Shown: piece by piece, positions 56,825 through 64,000 of the stretch
How the letters are laid out: each line of letters starts with the position of its first letter
Numbering within the stretch: the stretch's first letter is position 1
Assembly: GCA_016207165.1 (NCBI GenBank)
Contig: JACQQD010000012.1
Coordinates: forward strand, 62,001 to 126,000
Direction of reading: 5' to 3'
DNA length: 64,000 nucleotides
DNA from: Microcaldota archaeon
GTDB lineage: Archaea > Micrarchaeota > Micrarchaeia > Norongarragalinales > Norongarragalinaceae
Program-made: the position numbers and the translations under genes
Notes under the pieces: generated by a model
Databases searched by the model: none
Told to the model about the DNA's origin: nothing
Seen by the model: only the letters and a program-made list of their open reading frames with translations

Positions 56825-57406
56825 ATGGGTTACGCCAAATACGTCAGGGCCTCCTTTGCAAAATCCGCGAAAGAACGGTCCGAAAGTTACACGCTGCGCT
56901 TGCGCAAGTGGCGCAAACAACCGGTCGTCAACCGCGCCGACGGGCCCACCAACCCGGTGCGCGCCCGCGAACTGGGCTACAAAGCCGCGCCGGGATACGT
57001 GATTGCCCGCGTGCGCATCCGCCGCGGACGCCACCGCCGACGCCAGCCGGACTTGGGGCGAAAACCGGGCCGCAACCGCAAACGCGTCGAGCCCGGACGT
57101 GAATTGAAGTGGTACGCCCAAAACCGCGCGGCGCGCCGATTCGCCAACCTCACGCCAGTCAACGCGTACTGGGTGGGCGAAGACGGAGTGTACAAGTATT
57201 TTGAAGTCATCCTGCGGGACGACAACGCCTCAACTCCAAACGCGTACCGCCAAGCCAAGAAGGCGGAAGCCGAAAAAATCAAGGCCGTGGCGTTGCAGCC
57301 CAGGGCACCCAAGGAGGCGCCGGCGAAAAAGAAGGCGGCACCCAAGAAATCCAAGGCCGATGCGGCGATAAAACCCCAAAGACAAGTCGCCGTGGCCACG
57401 GCGTGA
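56825..57406 (+). CDS. rpl15e: Ribosomal protein L15e with altered C-terminus
   Basis: Opens the superoperon. The first 145 residues are canonical (WRKQPVVNRADGPTNPVRARELGYKA, VRIRRGRHRRRQPDLGRKPG, RELKWYAQNRAARRFANL, VNAYWVGEDGVYKYFEVIL). The usual L15e end with its RGLTSAGKK-type motif is absent; instead there is an Ala/Lys/Pro-rich tail. Total length (193 aa) is unchanged. Confidence 0.93.
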   Translation: MGYAKYVRASFAKSAKERSESYTLRLRKWRKQPVVNRADGPTNPVRARELGYKAAPGYVIARVRIRRGRHRRRQPDLGRKPGRNRKRVEPGRELKWYAQNRAARRFANLTPVNAYWVGEDGVYKYFEVILRDDNASTPNAYRQAKKAEAEKIKAVALQPRAPKEAPAKKKAAPKKSKADAAIKPQRQVAVATA

Positions 57407-57442
57407 AAGCCTTCTTAAGCGCATTCGGCGTATAAGCGCTGT

Positions 57443-58204
57443 ATGACGCGACGCGCGTTTCTGGAAAAAACCGCGAAAAAAGCGGGCAAGCTCCTCATGG
57501 AGCACTTCGGTGGCAACGTCCACGCCCGAGAAAAGGCCGTCAAAGACTGGATCACGGACGCGGATTTGGCGGCCGAGGAACTGATTTTAAAGGAAATTCG
57601 GGACAGCCGGTTTGACGCGCCTGTGCTCTCGGAAGAGCATGGAGGCCATTGGAAGGACGAGGACACGTTCTGGATCATTGACCCGCTGGATGGCACCATG
57701 AATTTCGCCATCCAGAACCCCTTGTTCGGGTTGAACATCGCCTACGTTCAGAACGGGAAACCCCAGGCGGCCGTCACGTTCTTGCCGTACCTGCGGGAAC
57801 TGTTTTACGCGGAAAAGGGCCGCGGCGCGTGGCTGAATGGGAAAAAAATTTCCTGTCCCAGAAAACCCCTCAAGCAAAGCATCGTGTTTGCCACGTTCAG
57901 CTACGCTTCGCAGAAAAGCATCGAAGACGGCTTGTTTTACGAAGAGCGTTTGGCCAAGAAGGCCTTGCGCGTGCGGAATCCCGGCGCGCTTTCCATGGGG
58001 CTTTCCTACGTCGCGTGCGGGCGGTACGGGGGAGTGGTGCACCATGCCGCCACGGCGTGGGACATCACCGCTGGCGCGCTTTTAATCCAGGAGGCGGGTG
58101 GAAAGGTAACGGATTTCCGCGGAAAACCATTCGACCCGTTCATGCCGACGCTGTGCGCCGGAAACGCGCAAAACCACGCCGAATTGCTCAAGGCGATCCA
58201 ATGA
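57443..58204 (+). CDS. suhB: Inositol monophosphatase/fructose-1,6-bisphosphatase family protein
   Basis: A 253-aa Mg-dependent phosphatase: EEHGG, WIIDPLDGTMNFAIQNP and AATAWDITAGALLIQEAGG, with DAD in the N-terminal helix region. Archaeal members act on inositol phosphate and often fructose 1,6-bisphosphate. Overlaps the Rpp30-like gene start (ATGA). Confidence 0.9.
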   Translation: MTRRAFLEKTAKKAGKLLMEHFGGNVHAREKAVKDWITDADLAAEELILKEIRDSRFDAPVLSEEHGGHWKDEDTFWIIDPLDGTMNFAIQNPLFGLNIAYVQNGKPQAAVTFLPYLRELFYAEKGRGAWLNGKKISCPRKPLKQSIVFATFSYASQKSIEDGLFYEERLAKKALRVRNPGALSMGLSYVACGRYGGVVHHAATAWDITAGALLIQEAGGKVTDFRGKPFDPFMPTLCAGNAQNHAELLKAIQ

Positions 58205-58710
58205 AGAAATGCACGGACTTGCACGTTGGCCCAGGCGCCAAAGCCTTCGCCGAATCCTTGGGCTGGCAAGTCCGGGGGCCGGCCACCGTCTTTCTGGATA
58301 CCGACCAAGACGGCGGACGCGTAAAGAAGGGAGACGCCGTGGCGTCAATCAATTCGATGGGACTTAGGAAAGCCGCGAAAAAACAGGTGCTGGTGGACCC
58401 CACGCACGTGGTGCGCTTCGAAAAAGACGAGGGGCTGGTGCGCGCCGTGGCGGAAACACCCAGCGCCTTTGAGTTGCCGTTGCGGCTTTTGCTTCACGCC
58501 TCCGGCCGCAGGCGGGCGCGGCTGGTTGAAGCCTACAAGGCGTTCTGGGCGCTCTGCCAGAAGCGAAAGGCGAAGTGGTTTATCACCAGCCAAGCGGAAA
58601 ACGCGTGGGACGTCAAGCACCCGCGGGAGGTCTTGGCCATCATCCAGCAATTCGGCCCCTCCAAACTCCAGGCCCAACAAATGCTGGAAGAGGCGGGAAC
58701 GTGGCCGTGA
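58201..58710 (+). CDS. rnp3: RNase P protein subunit Rpp30 (Rnp3), short form
   Basis: Protein subunit of the tRNA 5'-processing RNase P. At 169 aa it is shorter than the usual 210-230. Matching features: CTDLHV start, LLHASGRRRARLVEAYKAFW, and the terminal WFITSQAENAWDVKHPREVL followed by QQFGPSKLQAQQML, which mirrors the SGA-x-WD-RSPRxL end of Rpp30. The position between L15e and Pop5 in the superoperon supports it. Confidence 0.75.
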   Translation: MKKCTDLHVGPGAKAFAESLGWQVRGPATVFLDTDQDGGRVKKGDAVASINSMGLRKAAKKQVLVDPTHVVRFEKDEGLVRAVAETPSAFELPLRLLLHASGRRRARLVEAYKAFWALCQKRKAKWFITSQAENAWDVKHPREVLAIIQQFGPSKLQAQQMLEEAGTWP

Positions 58711-59252
58711 ACTTGTTGTTCGTCACCTCCAACGCCTCCAAGGTCCGGGAAGCCAAGCACGCCTTGGGCCCAAATTGGAAGGTGACGCACAAGAACCTGG
58801 ATGTGCCGGAAGTCAAGACGGAGTCCATGGAAGAAACCATTCAACGAAAGGCGGAAACCGCGTTTTCGTTGGTGAAAAAACCCGTCTTGGTGGAAGACAC
58901 CGGGTTTTTTTTGGACGCGTACCCGAATTTTCCGGGCACGTACACCAAGTTCTGCATTAAGCGCATCGGCTTGGACGGTTTTCTCAAGTTGCTGGAAGGA
59001 AAAAACCGTCAAGCCGGGTTTGAAACCTGGCTGGGCTACCACGACGGCCAAAACGTGCGGACGTTTACCGGTTCCGTGAAAGGGTCCGTGGCGGACAAAC
59101 CCAGGGGAAAAGCGGCGGAAAAACTGCCGTACGACCTGATTTTCATTCCGCAAGGCGAAAAACGGACGTACGCGGAAATGCCTTTGGCGGAAAAGCAAGA
59201 AACCTCGCACCGGGCCAAGGCGTTTGCCGCATTGAAAAAGGCGTTTCCATGA
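58707..59252 (+). CDS. rdgB: XTP/dITP pyrophosphatase (Ham1/RdgB)
   Basis: Hydrolyses non-canonical purine triphosphates. The 181-aa protein has LLFVTSNASKVREAKHALG, PVLVEDTGFFLDAYPNFPGTYTK and DLIFIPQGEKRTYAEM. GTG 58707 overlaps the rnp3 stop and the stop overlaps the rnp2 start, so it is wedged between two RNase P subunit genes with coupled translation. Confidence 0.93.
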   Translation: MNLLFVTSNASKVREAKHALGPNWKVTHKNLDVPEVKTESMEETIQRKAETAFSLVKKPVLVEDTGFFLDAYPNFPGTYTKFCIKRIGLDGFLKLLEGKNRQAGFETWLGYHDGQNVRTFTGSVKGSVADKPRGKAAEKLPYDLIFIPQGEKRTYAEMPLAEKQETSHRAKAFAALKKAFP

Positions 59253-59542
59253 GGGAAAAAAAAAGGTACATCCTGGTCAAGGCGGAAGGCCTCAGCCCAG
59301 CCGAGGTCCAGCAATGCGTTCAAGCCGCCCTCCAGGAGTGGCTGGGCGAAAAAGGCGTGGCGTTGGCCCGCGCGCGATTCGTTCGGGACGAGCCCGGCGG
59401 CGCATGGGTGAAGTGCTCGACGAAGGCGTTGGAGGATACGGTGGCCGCGTTGGCCCTCAAACGGTTCTTCAAAGGAAAAGACGTGGCCCTTCGCACGGTT
59501 TTGGTGGCGGGCAGCGTTCCCAAGGCCGCCAAGAAAGTTTAA
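59249..59542 (+). CDS. rnp2: RNase P protein subunit Pop5 (Rnp2)
   Basis: A 97-aa protein with MREKKRYILVKAEG at the start and KCSTKALEDTVAALALKRFF, RTVLVAGS near the end, as in archaeal Pop5, the partner of Rpp30. Starts at an ATGA overlap with rdgB. Confidence 0.85.
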   Translation: MREKKRYILVKAEGLSPAEVQQCVQAALQEWLGEKGVALARARFVRDEPGGAWVKCSTKALEDTVAALALKRFFKGKDVALRTVLVAGSVPKAAKKV

Positions 59543-59569
59543 AAAGCGGTTTGGACCTTAATCTCGTGT

Positions 59570-59598
59570 AAAAAGAGAGAAAAACTGACGCTCTTTTT
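59570..59598 (+). promoter_or_regulatory. Hairpin in the psmA leader
   Basis: AAAAAGAG (59570-59577) pairs with CTCTTTTT (59591-59598), ending in T5, between rnp2 and psmA. It might act as a partial terminator or processing site dividing the superoperon. Confidence 0.4.
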
Positions 59599-59628
59599 GG
59601 ATTCAATTCTGAGGTGAAATCCCAAGTC

Positions 59629-60336
59629 ATGTATCCGCCTTCCCAAGCGGCGTACGACCGAGCGATCACCGTGTTTTCGCCGGATGGACGCCTGTTCCAA
59701 GTCGAGTACGCGCGCGAAGCCGTCAAAACCGGTTCCACGAGCATTGGCATCGTCTGCAAGGACGGCATTGCCTTGATGGCGCACAAGCGCGTGTCGTCCC
59801 CGCTTTTGATTGGCGGGTCCACGGAAAAGATTTTCTCCATCGACCAGCACATCGCCGCCGCCTCCAGTGGATTGGTGGCTGACGCCCGAAAACTCGTGGA
59901 CTTTTCACGGGTCGAAGCCCAGAAGCACCGCCTGACGTTTGACGAAGAGATTCCCGTTGAACTCTTGGCCAAGAACATCGGCGACCACATCCAATTCTAC
60001 ACCCAGTACGCCGGAGTCCGGCCTTACGGCGTGTCGTTTTTGATTGCCGGCGTCGACGGAGGGTTGAGGTTGTTTGAAACCGATCCCTCGGGCGCCTTGT
60101 TTGAGTTCAAGGCCACGGCCATCGGCTCCGGCAAAAAGGCCGTCGAGGAAATCCTGGAAAAGGAGTACCGCGACGACATGAGTCTTTCAGACGGCGTTAA
60201 ACTGGGGATGAAGGCCCTGAAAAAAGTCGTGGAAGAAAAACTGTCCCCCGCCATGGTGGACTTGGCGCTGGTGAAAGCCGACGACCACAAGGTCCACAAA
60301 GTCGGCAGAGACCAGAAGGCCCAGTGGATGTCGTAG
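59629..60336 (+). CDS. psmA: Proteasome subunit alpha
   Basis: Forms the outer rings and gate of the 20S proteasome. The 235-aa protein starts MYPPSQAAYDRAITVFSPDG and continues with RLFQVEYAREAVKTGSTSIG, the alpha-subunit signature; GVRPYGVSFLIAGVD follows. ATG 59629 is preferred over GTG 59614 by family length. Confidence 0.96.
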   Translation: MYPPSQAAYDRAITVFSPDGRLFQVEYAREAVKTGSTSIGIVCKDGIALMAHKRVSSPLLIGGSTEKIFSIDQHIAAASSGLVADARKLVDFSRVEAQKHRLTFDEEIPVELLAKNIGDHIQFYTQYAGVRPYGVSFLIAGVDGGLRLFETDPSGALFEFKATAIGSGKKAVEEILEKEYRDDMSLSDGVKLGMKALKKVVEEKLSPAMVDLALVKADDHKVHKVGRDQKAQWMS

Positions 60337-60341
60337 GGATC

Positions 60342-61031
60342 ATGGCTGGCATCGAGAACACCTTGATCGCGCGCTACGACAAGAATTCAAACCACTTCGA
60401 GATCCTCGTGGATCCCAAGAACGGCTACGACTTCAAACGCGGCGCGAAAAAAGACTTCGCAAACGTCTTGGCCTTTGACGAGGTGTTCAAGGACGCCAAG
60501 AAAGGCGAACGCCATTCGCCGTCCGTGATCCAAAAAGAATTCGGCACCACGGACGTACAGCAGGTGGCGCAAAAAATCCTCCGCGAAGGGGAACTGCAGC
60601 TGACCACGGAGCAACGACGCAAAGCCGTGGCGGAAAAGCACGCGCAACTGGTGGCGCTCATCGCGAAAAACGTGATGGACCCGCGCACCAAGACGCCGCA
60701 TCCGCCGGCGCGCATCGAAGCGGCCCTGGAAGAGGCGCGATTCCAGGTGGACGCCTTCAAGAAACCGGAGGAAGAATTGGAGGCCGCCATTGACGCCATC
60801 CGGGAAATCATCCCGGTGAGCACCGAACACGTCAAGGTGGCGGTGCGCATTCCGGCGCCGTATGCGGCCAAGTGTTATGGCATGATCAAGGAATTCGGAA
60901 TCCAAAAAGAGGAGTGGGCCAACGACGGCTCATTGTTGGTGGTAGTAGAAATGCCGGCGGGCGTGCAGGGCGCGTTTTACGACCGCCTGAACAACGCCAC
61001 CGCCGGAAACGCCGAAACCAGGAGGCTTTAA
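60342..61031 (+). CDS. sdo1: SBDS/Sdo1 ribosome maturation protein
   Basis: Releases the anti-association factor from the 60S-type subunit. The 229-aa protein shows the three-domain layout: IENTLIARYDKNSNHFEILVDP, then FDEVFKDAKKGERHSPSVIQKEFGTTD, then RIEAALEEARFQVDAFKKPEEE and a C-terminal ferredoxin-like domain. ATG 60342 lies five bases after the psmA stop. Confidence 0.95.
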   Translation: MAGIENTLIARYDKNSNHFEILVDPKNGYDFKRGAKKDFANVLAFDEVFKDAKKGERHSPSVIQKEFGTTDVQQVAQKILREGELQLTTEQRRKAVAEKHAQLVALIAKNVMDPRTKTPHPPARIEAALEEARFQVDAFKKPEEELEAAIDAIREIIPVSTEHVKVAVRIPAPYAAKCYGMIKEFGIQKEEWANDGSLLVVVEMPAGVQGAFYDRLNNATAGNAETRRL

Positions 61032-61032
61032 A

Positions 61033-61641
61033 ATGAATGAAATGATTTTCCCAGGCGATCTCGTGGCCGACCACGAACAGCACATTCCGGGATGCTACAC
61101 GGAAAACGGAAAAACGTACGCGGCGACGCTGGCGCTTCGCCAGAACGACCACGTGGTTCCCCTCAAGGGCCAGTACGTGCCGCGCGTGGGCGAAGAAGTC
61201 GTCGGCATCGTCACGGACGAGCGCTTTTCGGGGTACACCCTGGAACTGAATTCTCCGTACGAAGGCGACTTGAGCACGCGCGAAACCCGCGAAGAACTCA
61301 AACTCGGGGCGGTCGTGGCCTGCAAGATTCTGGCGGTCAACGAAGTCAAAATGGCCACCCTCGTGGAACCGCATCCCCTGCCGGAAGCGATTTTAGTCAA
61401 GATGGAGGCTGTCAAGGTGCCCCGGCTGATCGGCCGCAACGGCAGCATGCTGGACGTCATCCAAAAGCACACGCAAAGCCAGATCACGGTGGGCAAGAAC
61501 GGCTACGTCGCCATCTCCGGGGGCGACACCAAGCTGGCGGTGGACGTGGTGGAAAAAATCGAACGCGAATCGCATGTTCCGGGTTTAACGGACCGCGTCA
61601 CGAAAATGCTTGAACACAAATCAGGTGAAATGCATGGTTGA
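61033..61641 (+). CDS. rrp4: Exosome RNA-binding cap protein Rrp4
   Basis: Caps the archaeal exosome and feeds RNA. The 202-aa protein has an N-terminal domain (FPGDLV), an S1 domain (PRVGEEVVGIVTDERFSGY) and a KH domain with RLIGRNGSMLDVI. Starts right after sdo1 and overlaps rrp41 by eight bases. Confidence 0.95.
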   Translation: MNEMIFPGDLVADHEQHIPGCYTENGKTYAATLALRQNDHVVPLKGQYVPRVGEEVVGIVTDERFSGYTLELNSPYEGDLSTRETREELKLGAVVACKILAVNEVKMATLVEPHPLPEAILVKMEAVKVPRLIGRNGSMLDVIQKHTQSQITVGKNGYVAISGGDTKLAVDVVEKIERESHVPGLTDRVTKMLEHKSGEMHG

Positions 61642-62380
61642 AAAAGAAGACTTATTCAAGAACGGCAAGCGCTGGGACGGGCGCACGCCCACGGACCTGC
61701 GGACTCCCTTGGCCATCACGGCTGGCGTGCTCAAACGCGCGCAAGGTTCAGCCATGATCGAATGGGGCAAAAACAAGGTTTTGGCCGCCGTCTACGGCCC
61801 ACGCGAAGTGTTCCCGAAACACTTGGCGGACCCCGCCAAGGCCATCATCAACGCCCGCTACATCATGGCGCCGTTTTCAGGACTGGATGACCACGGTCGC
61901 TCCGGCCCCAACCGCCGCAGCATTGAAATTTCCAAAGTCGCCAAGCACGTGTTTGAAAACGCGATCCTGGTGGAGCAATTCCCAAAAACCATGATCGACG
62001 TGTACATGGAAGTCCTGCAGAGCGACGGCGGCACGCGCGTGTCGGCCATCACCGCGGCCTCCGTGGCGTTGGCGGACGCCGGCATCCCCATGCGGGACCT
62101 GCCCGTCGGCATGAGCGCCGGAAAAGTCGGCGACGCCATGCTGTTGGACTTGGACAAATACGAGGACAACCTGGGTGACAGCGACATTCCGACGGTGATA
62201 CTGCCGCGGACCGGGGAAATCTTGTTGTCCCAAATGGACGGCATGCTCTCGAAGAAGGACGTCAACGACGCGTTTGACCTGATGTTTGAAAACGCGAAGT
62301 TCGTCCGCGAAAAACAGTTGCAGGCCCTTCGTGACCGCTACGAGAAAGTTGAAGCCCAAGTACAAGGTGAAAACGCATGA
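61634..62380 (+). CDS. rrp41: Exosome catalytic subunit Rrp41
   Basis: RNase PH-fold phosphorolytic 3'-5' exoribonuclease. In the 248-aa protein the phosphate/RNA-binding GRSGPNRRSIEISKV and LQSDGGTRVSAITAASVALADAGI are present, with catalytic acids in LDLDKYEDNLGDSDIPTV. Pairs with Rrp42 in a hexameric ring. Overlaps the rrp42 start (ATGA). Confidence 0.96.
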   Translation: MVEKEDLFKNGKRWDGRTPTDLRTPLAITAGVLKRAQGSAMIEWGKNKVLAAVYGPREVFPKHLADPAKAIINARYIMAPFSGLDDHGRSGPNRRSIEISKVAKHVFENAILVEQFPKTMIDVYMEVLQSDGGTRVSAITAASVALADAGIPMRDLPVGMSAGKVGDAMLLDLDKYEDNLGDSDIPTVILPRTGEILLSQMDGMLSKKDVNDAFDLMFENAKFVREKQLQALRDRYEKVEAQVQGENA

Positions 62381-63153
62381 TTTTAGACCAAGTCAAGAAA
62401 AATTTCATCCAGCAAAAAATCCAGGACGGCGAACGCGAGGACGGCCGCGGGTTTTTTGACTACCGGCCCATCCGCATCCAGAAAGGATTCGTTCCGAACG
62501 CGGAAGGAAGCTGCCTGGCCCAAATCGGCGACACGAAAGTGCTTTGCGGCGTCAAGTTCGACGTCATGGCGCCGTTTGCCGACCGGCCCGAGGAAGGCGT
62601 GTTCATGACGAACGCGGAATTCGCGCCGTTGGCGCACCCCGACTTCCATCCCGGACCGCCCAACGAAGACAGCATCGAACTGGCGCGCGTGGTGGACCGC
62701 GGCATCCGCTCGGCAGAGTTGCTGGACGTCAAAAACATGTTTTTGGAGGAAGGCAAGGTCTTGGGATTGTTCGTCGACTTGTACATCCTGGACCACGAAG
62801 GCAACCTCATGGACACCGCCGCGCTGGCGGCCATGGGAGCGCTTTTGGACACGAAAGTACCCAAATACGAGGGCGGCAAGATCGTCCGAAACGAGTTCCT
62901 GGGGCCGCTGAAGCTCTCCGACACGGTGGTGACCACCTCGTTTGAACGCATCGGCTCCCAAATCATCGTGGACGCCGCGCCCGCCGAGGAAACCGCAAGC
63001 TCCGGACGACTGACCCTGGGAACCGCGGACGGCGACTTGATCTGCGCGACGCAGAAAAGCGGCCGCGCCGGCATCACCCGTCCACAATACGATGAAATGA
63101 TGGACGTGGCCTTCCAGAAACACGGGGAACTGGCCGACGCACTGAAGGGTTGA
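62377..63153 (+). CDS. rrp42: Exosome structural subunit Rrp42
   Basis: The inactive RNase PH-like partner of Rrp41 (258 aa): EDGRGFFDYRPIRIQKGFVP, CGVKFDVMAPFADRPEEGVF, PPNEDSIELARVVDRGIRSAE, DLYILDHEGNLMDTAALAA. Completes the ring. Confidence 0.95.
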   Translation: MILDQVKKNFIQQKIQDGEREDGRGFFDYRPIRIQKGFVPNAEGSCLAQIGDTKVLCGVKFDVMAPFADRPEEGVFMTNAEFAPLAHPDFHPGPPNEDSIELARVVDRGIRSAELLDVKNMFLEEGKVLGLFVDLYILDHEGNLMDTAALAAMGALLDTKVPKYEGGKIVRNEFLGPLKLSDTVVTTSFERIGSQIIVDAAPAEETASSGRLTLGTADGDLICATQKSGRAGITRPQYDEMMDVAFQKHGELADALKG

Positions 63154-63159
63154 TTGCAC

Positions 63160-63387
63160 ATGCACGGATACGGAGTTCGGATTCGGAAAAAAGTCGCGGC
63201 CGTAAAGGCACTGACCGTCGCCAAGCACCCCTGCCCGTTCTGCGGCAAGCAGGCGGTTCGGCGCGAAAGCACCGGCATTTGGAAGTGCCGCAGCTGCGGA
63301 GCCGAGTTCGCCGGCGGCGCGTACACGCCGCAAACCGAAGTCGGAGACGCGGCCAAAAAAGCCGTGGATACGCTCCAACAATCCTAG
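63160..63387 (+). CDS. rpl37ae: Ribosomal protein L37Ae
   Basis: A 75-aa zinc-ribbon protein: [33 protein letters not shown] and CRSC, then [11 protein letters not shown] 63160, six bases after the rrp42 stop. Its place after rrp42 matches the archaeal exosome superoperon. Confidence 0.93.
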   Translation: MHGYGVRIRKKVAAVKALTVAKHPCPFCGKQAVRRESTGIWKCRSCGAEFAGGAYTPQTEVGDAAKKAVDTLQQS

Positions 63388-63413
63388 GCGGCCATTTCCA
63401 GAAAGGGAATTGG

Positions 63414-64000
63414 ATGGGCTTTGCCTGGTTTGCATGCGGCTTTGACGACTACACATACCAGCGGCGCGAAGAGCAACCCGAAAACGTCGGCGCCATGCTG
63501 CGGGAAGCGCACGCCATCTTGGACGCGCGCCACGTCAATTTTGCGCCCCTTGAAACCGAAAAAATAAAAGCCGTGGCCCCAAGGCGTTCATCCCCCGACG
63601 CGTTCATCAGCCACGTCAAAACCCTGAAACTGGGGGAACTCTGCAAACAATTGCACGGATTCGTCACGTACACAATGCCCACGGACGAGGCCTTGCTCAA
63701 GAAAATCGGCGACCCCGACGAAGTCGCCGTCTGCGCCTACCTCCACTACGCCTTCCGTTCAGTGTTTCCAAAGCATTTGCCTCCCAAGACAGCCTACGAC
63801 AAAAAAGAAGTGCGCTTGGCCGCGGACCTGGGCGACTGGACGGTCGTCAAAAAAGTCAATTTAGAAGCCGCTGAACGAAAAGAAGTGTTCTCCGCCCTTT
63901 GCAGCATGCGGTCCGTGGCGGAACGAAAAGCCATGGAGTTCACTCCTGGTTTTGAAGAATTCAATAAAACCCTTCACGCGGCCCTGGAGCCGTTTCCGGA
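63414..64000 (+). CDS. Unknown protein, 3' end outside window
   Basis: ATG 63414 opens a frame that runs to the window end (195 codons seen): MGFAWFACGFDDYTYQRREE, then LKLGELCKQLHGFVTYTMP, DEVAVCAYLHYAFRSVFPKHL. Codon use is like the superoperon genes. No family recognised; it lies where DNA-directed RNA polymerase subunit P or prefoldin genes often follow, but does not resemble them. Confidence 0.6.
   Translation, partial: MGFAWFACGFDDYTYQRREEQPENVGAMLREAHAILDARHVNFAPLETEKIKAVAPRRSSPDAFISHVKTLKLGELCKQLHGFVTYTMPTDEALLKKIGDPDEVAVCAYLHYAFRSVFPKHLPPKTAYDKKEVRLAADLGDWTVVKKVNLEAAERKEVFSALCSMRSVAERKAMEFTPGFEEFNKTLHAALEPFP

Overview
The window is a densely packed archaeal chromosome segment. The archaeal assignment rests on an exosome/RNase P/proteasome superoperon at the right end (L15e, Rpp30-like, Pop5, PsmA, SBDS, Rrp4, Rrp41, Rrp42, L37Ae), a PsmB next to the KH/beta-CASP termination factor aCPSF1, an L10e protein, ScpA, archaeal UMP kinase and TATA-box promoters 25-30 bases before operon-leading genes. 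Inner genes mostly start at ATGA/GTGA overlaps or behind GGAGG-type sites. The biosynthetic set is unusual for an archaeon: class III ribonucleotide reductase, bacterial-type PanB/PanC, ketol-acid reductoisomerase, RpiB, transaldolase, glucose-6-phosphate dehydrogenase, agmatine deiminase route, cyclised carotenoids. This would fit a comparatively large-genome DPANN lineage such as Diapherotrites, but the lineage is an inference. There are no rRNA genes, no tRNA I could recognise, no CRISPR array, no transposase and no phage genes.

Left part (1-12.3 kb): the 3' end of nrdD followed by a detached glycyl-radical ORF and nrdG, with a 41-bp direct duplication in between; a hydroxyacid dehydrogenase; panC, panB and a ketol-acid reductoisomerase that probably serves as ketopantoate reductase; two PIN toxin/antitoxin loci; a NikR-like regulator divergent from a ZIP transporter; two ferric-reductase-like membrane proteins and two membrane-anchored thiol oxidoreductases.

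Middle (12.5-41.8 kb): a pentose-phosphate block (rpiB, rpe, transaldolase, split transketolase), a PfkB kinase, an EamA permease, a membrane acyltransferase, an XRE regulator with DUF2178 partner, aCPSF1 and PsmB, glycosyltransferase, ScpA, a HerA-like protein with a degenerate Walker A, two cation/proton antiporters, a P-type ATPase, Pgk and UMP kinase. Between the recognised genes lie several orphan proteins, one frameshifted pseudogene, one toxin remnant and two intergenic regions that look like structured RNA.

Right part (41.9-64 kb): a PurD-like ATP-grasp ligase, agmatine deiminase plus N-carbamoylputrescine amidase (putrescine synthesis), a glucosyl-3-phosphoglycerate synthase, then a compact envelope/redox and carotenoid cluster (CuA-type cupredoxin lipoprotein, six-helix membrane protein, DM13 lipoprotein, heterodimeric lycopene cyclase, CrtI, CrtB), L10e, zwf, tRNA thiolation enzyme, DedA, NUDIX hydrolase, a SAMP-like ubiquitin-fold protein, and the superoperon. 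Zwf plus the pentose-phosphate block would supply NADPH; NADPH-using KARI, disulfide enzymes and carotenoids together suggest an organism that meets oxygen at least sometimes while keeping an anaerobic ribonucleotide reductase.
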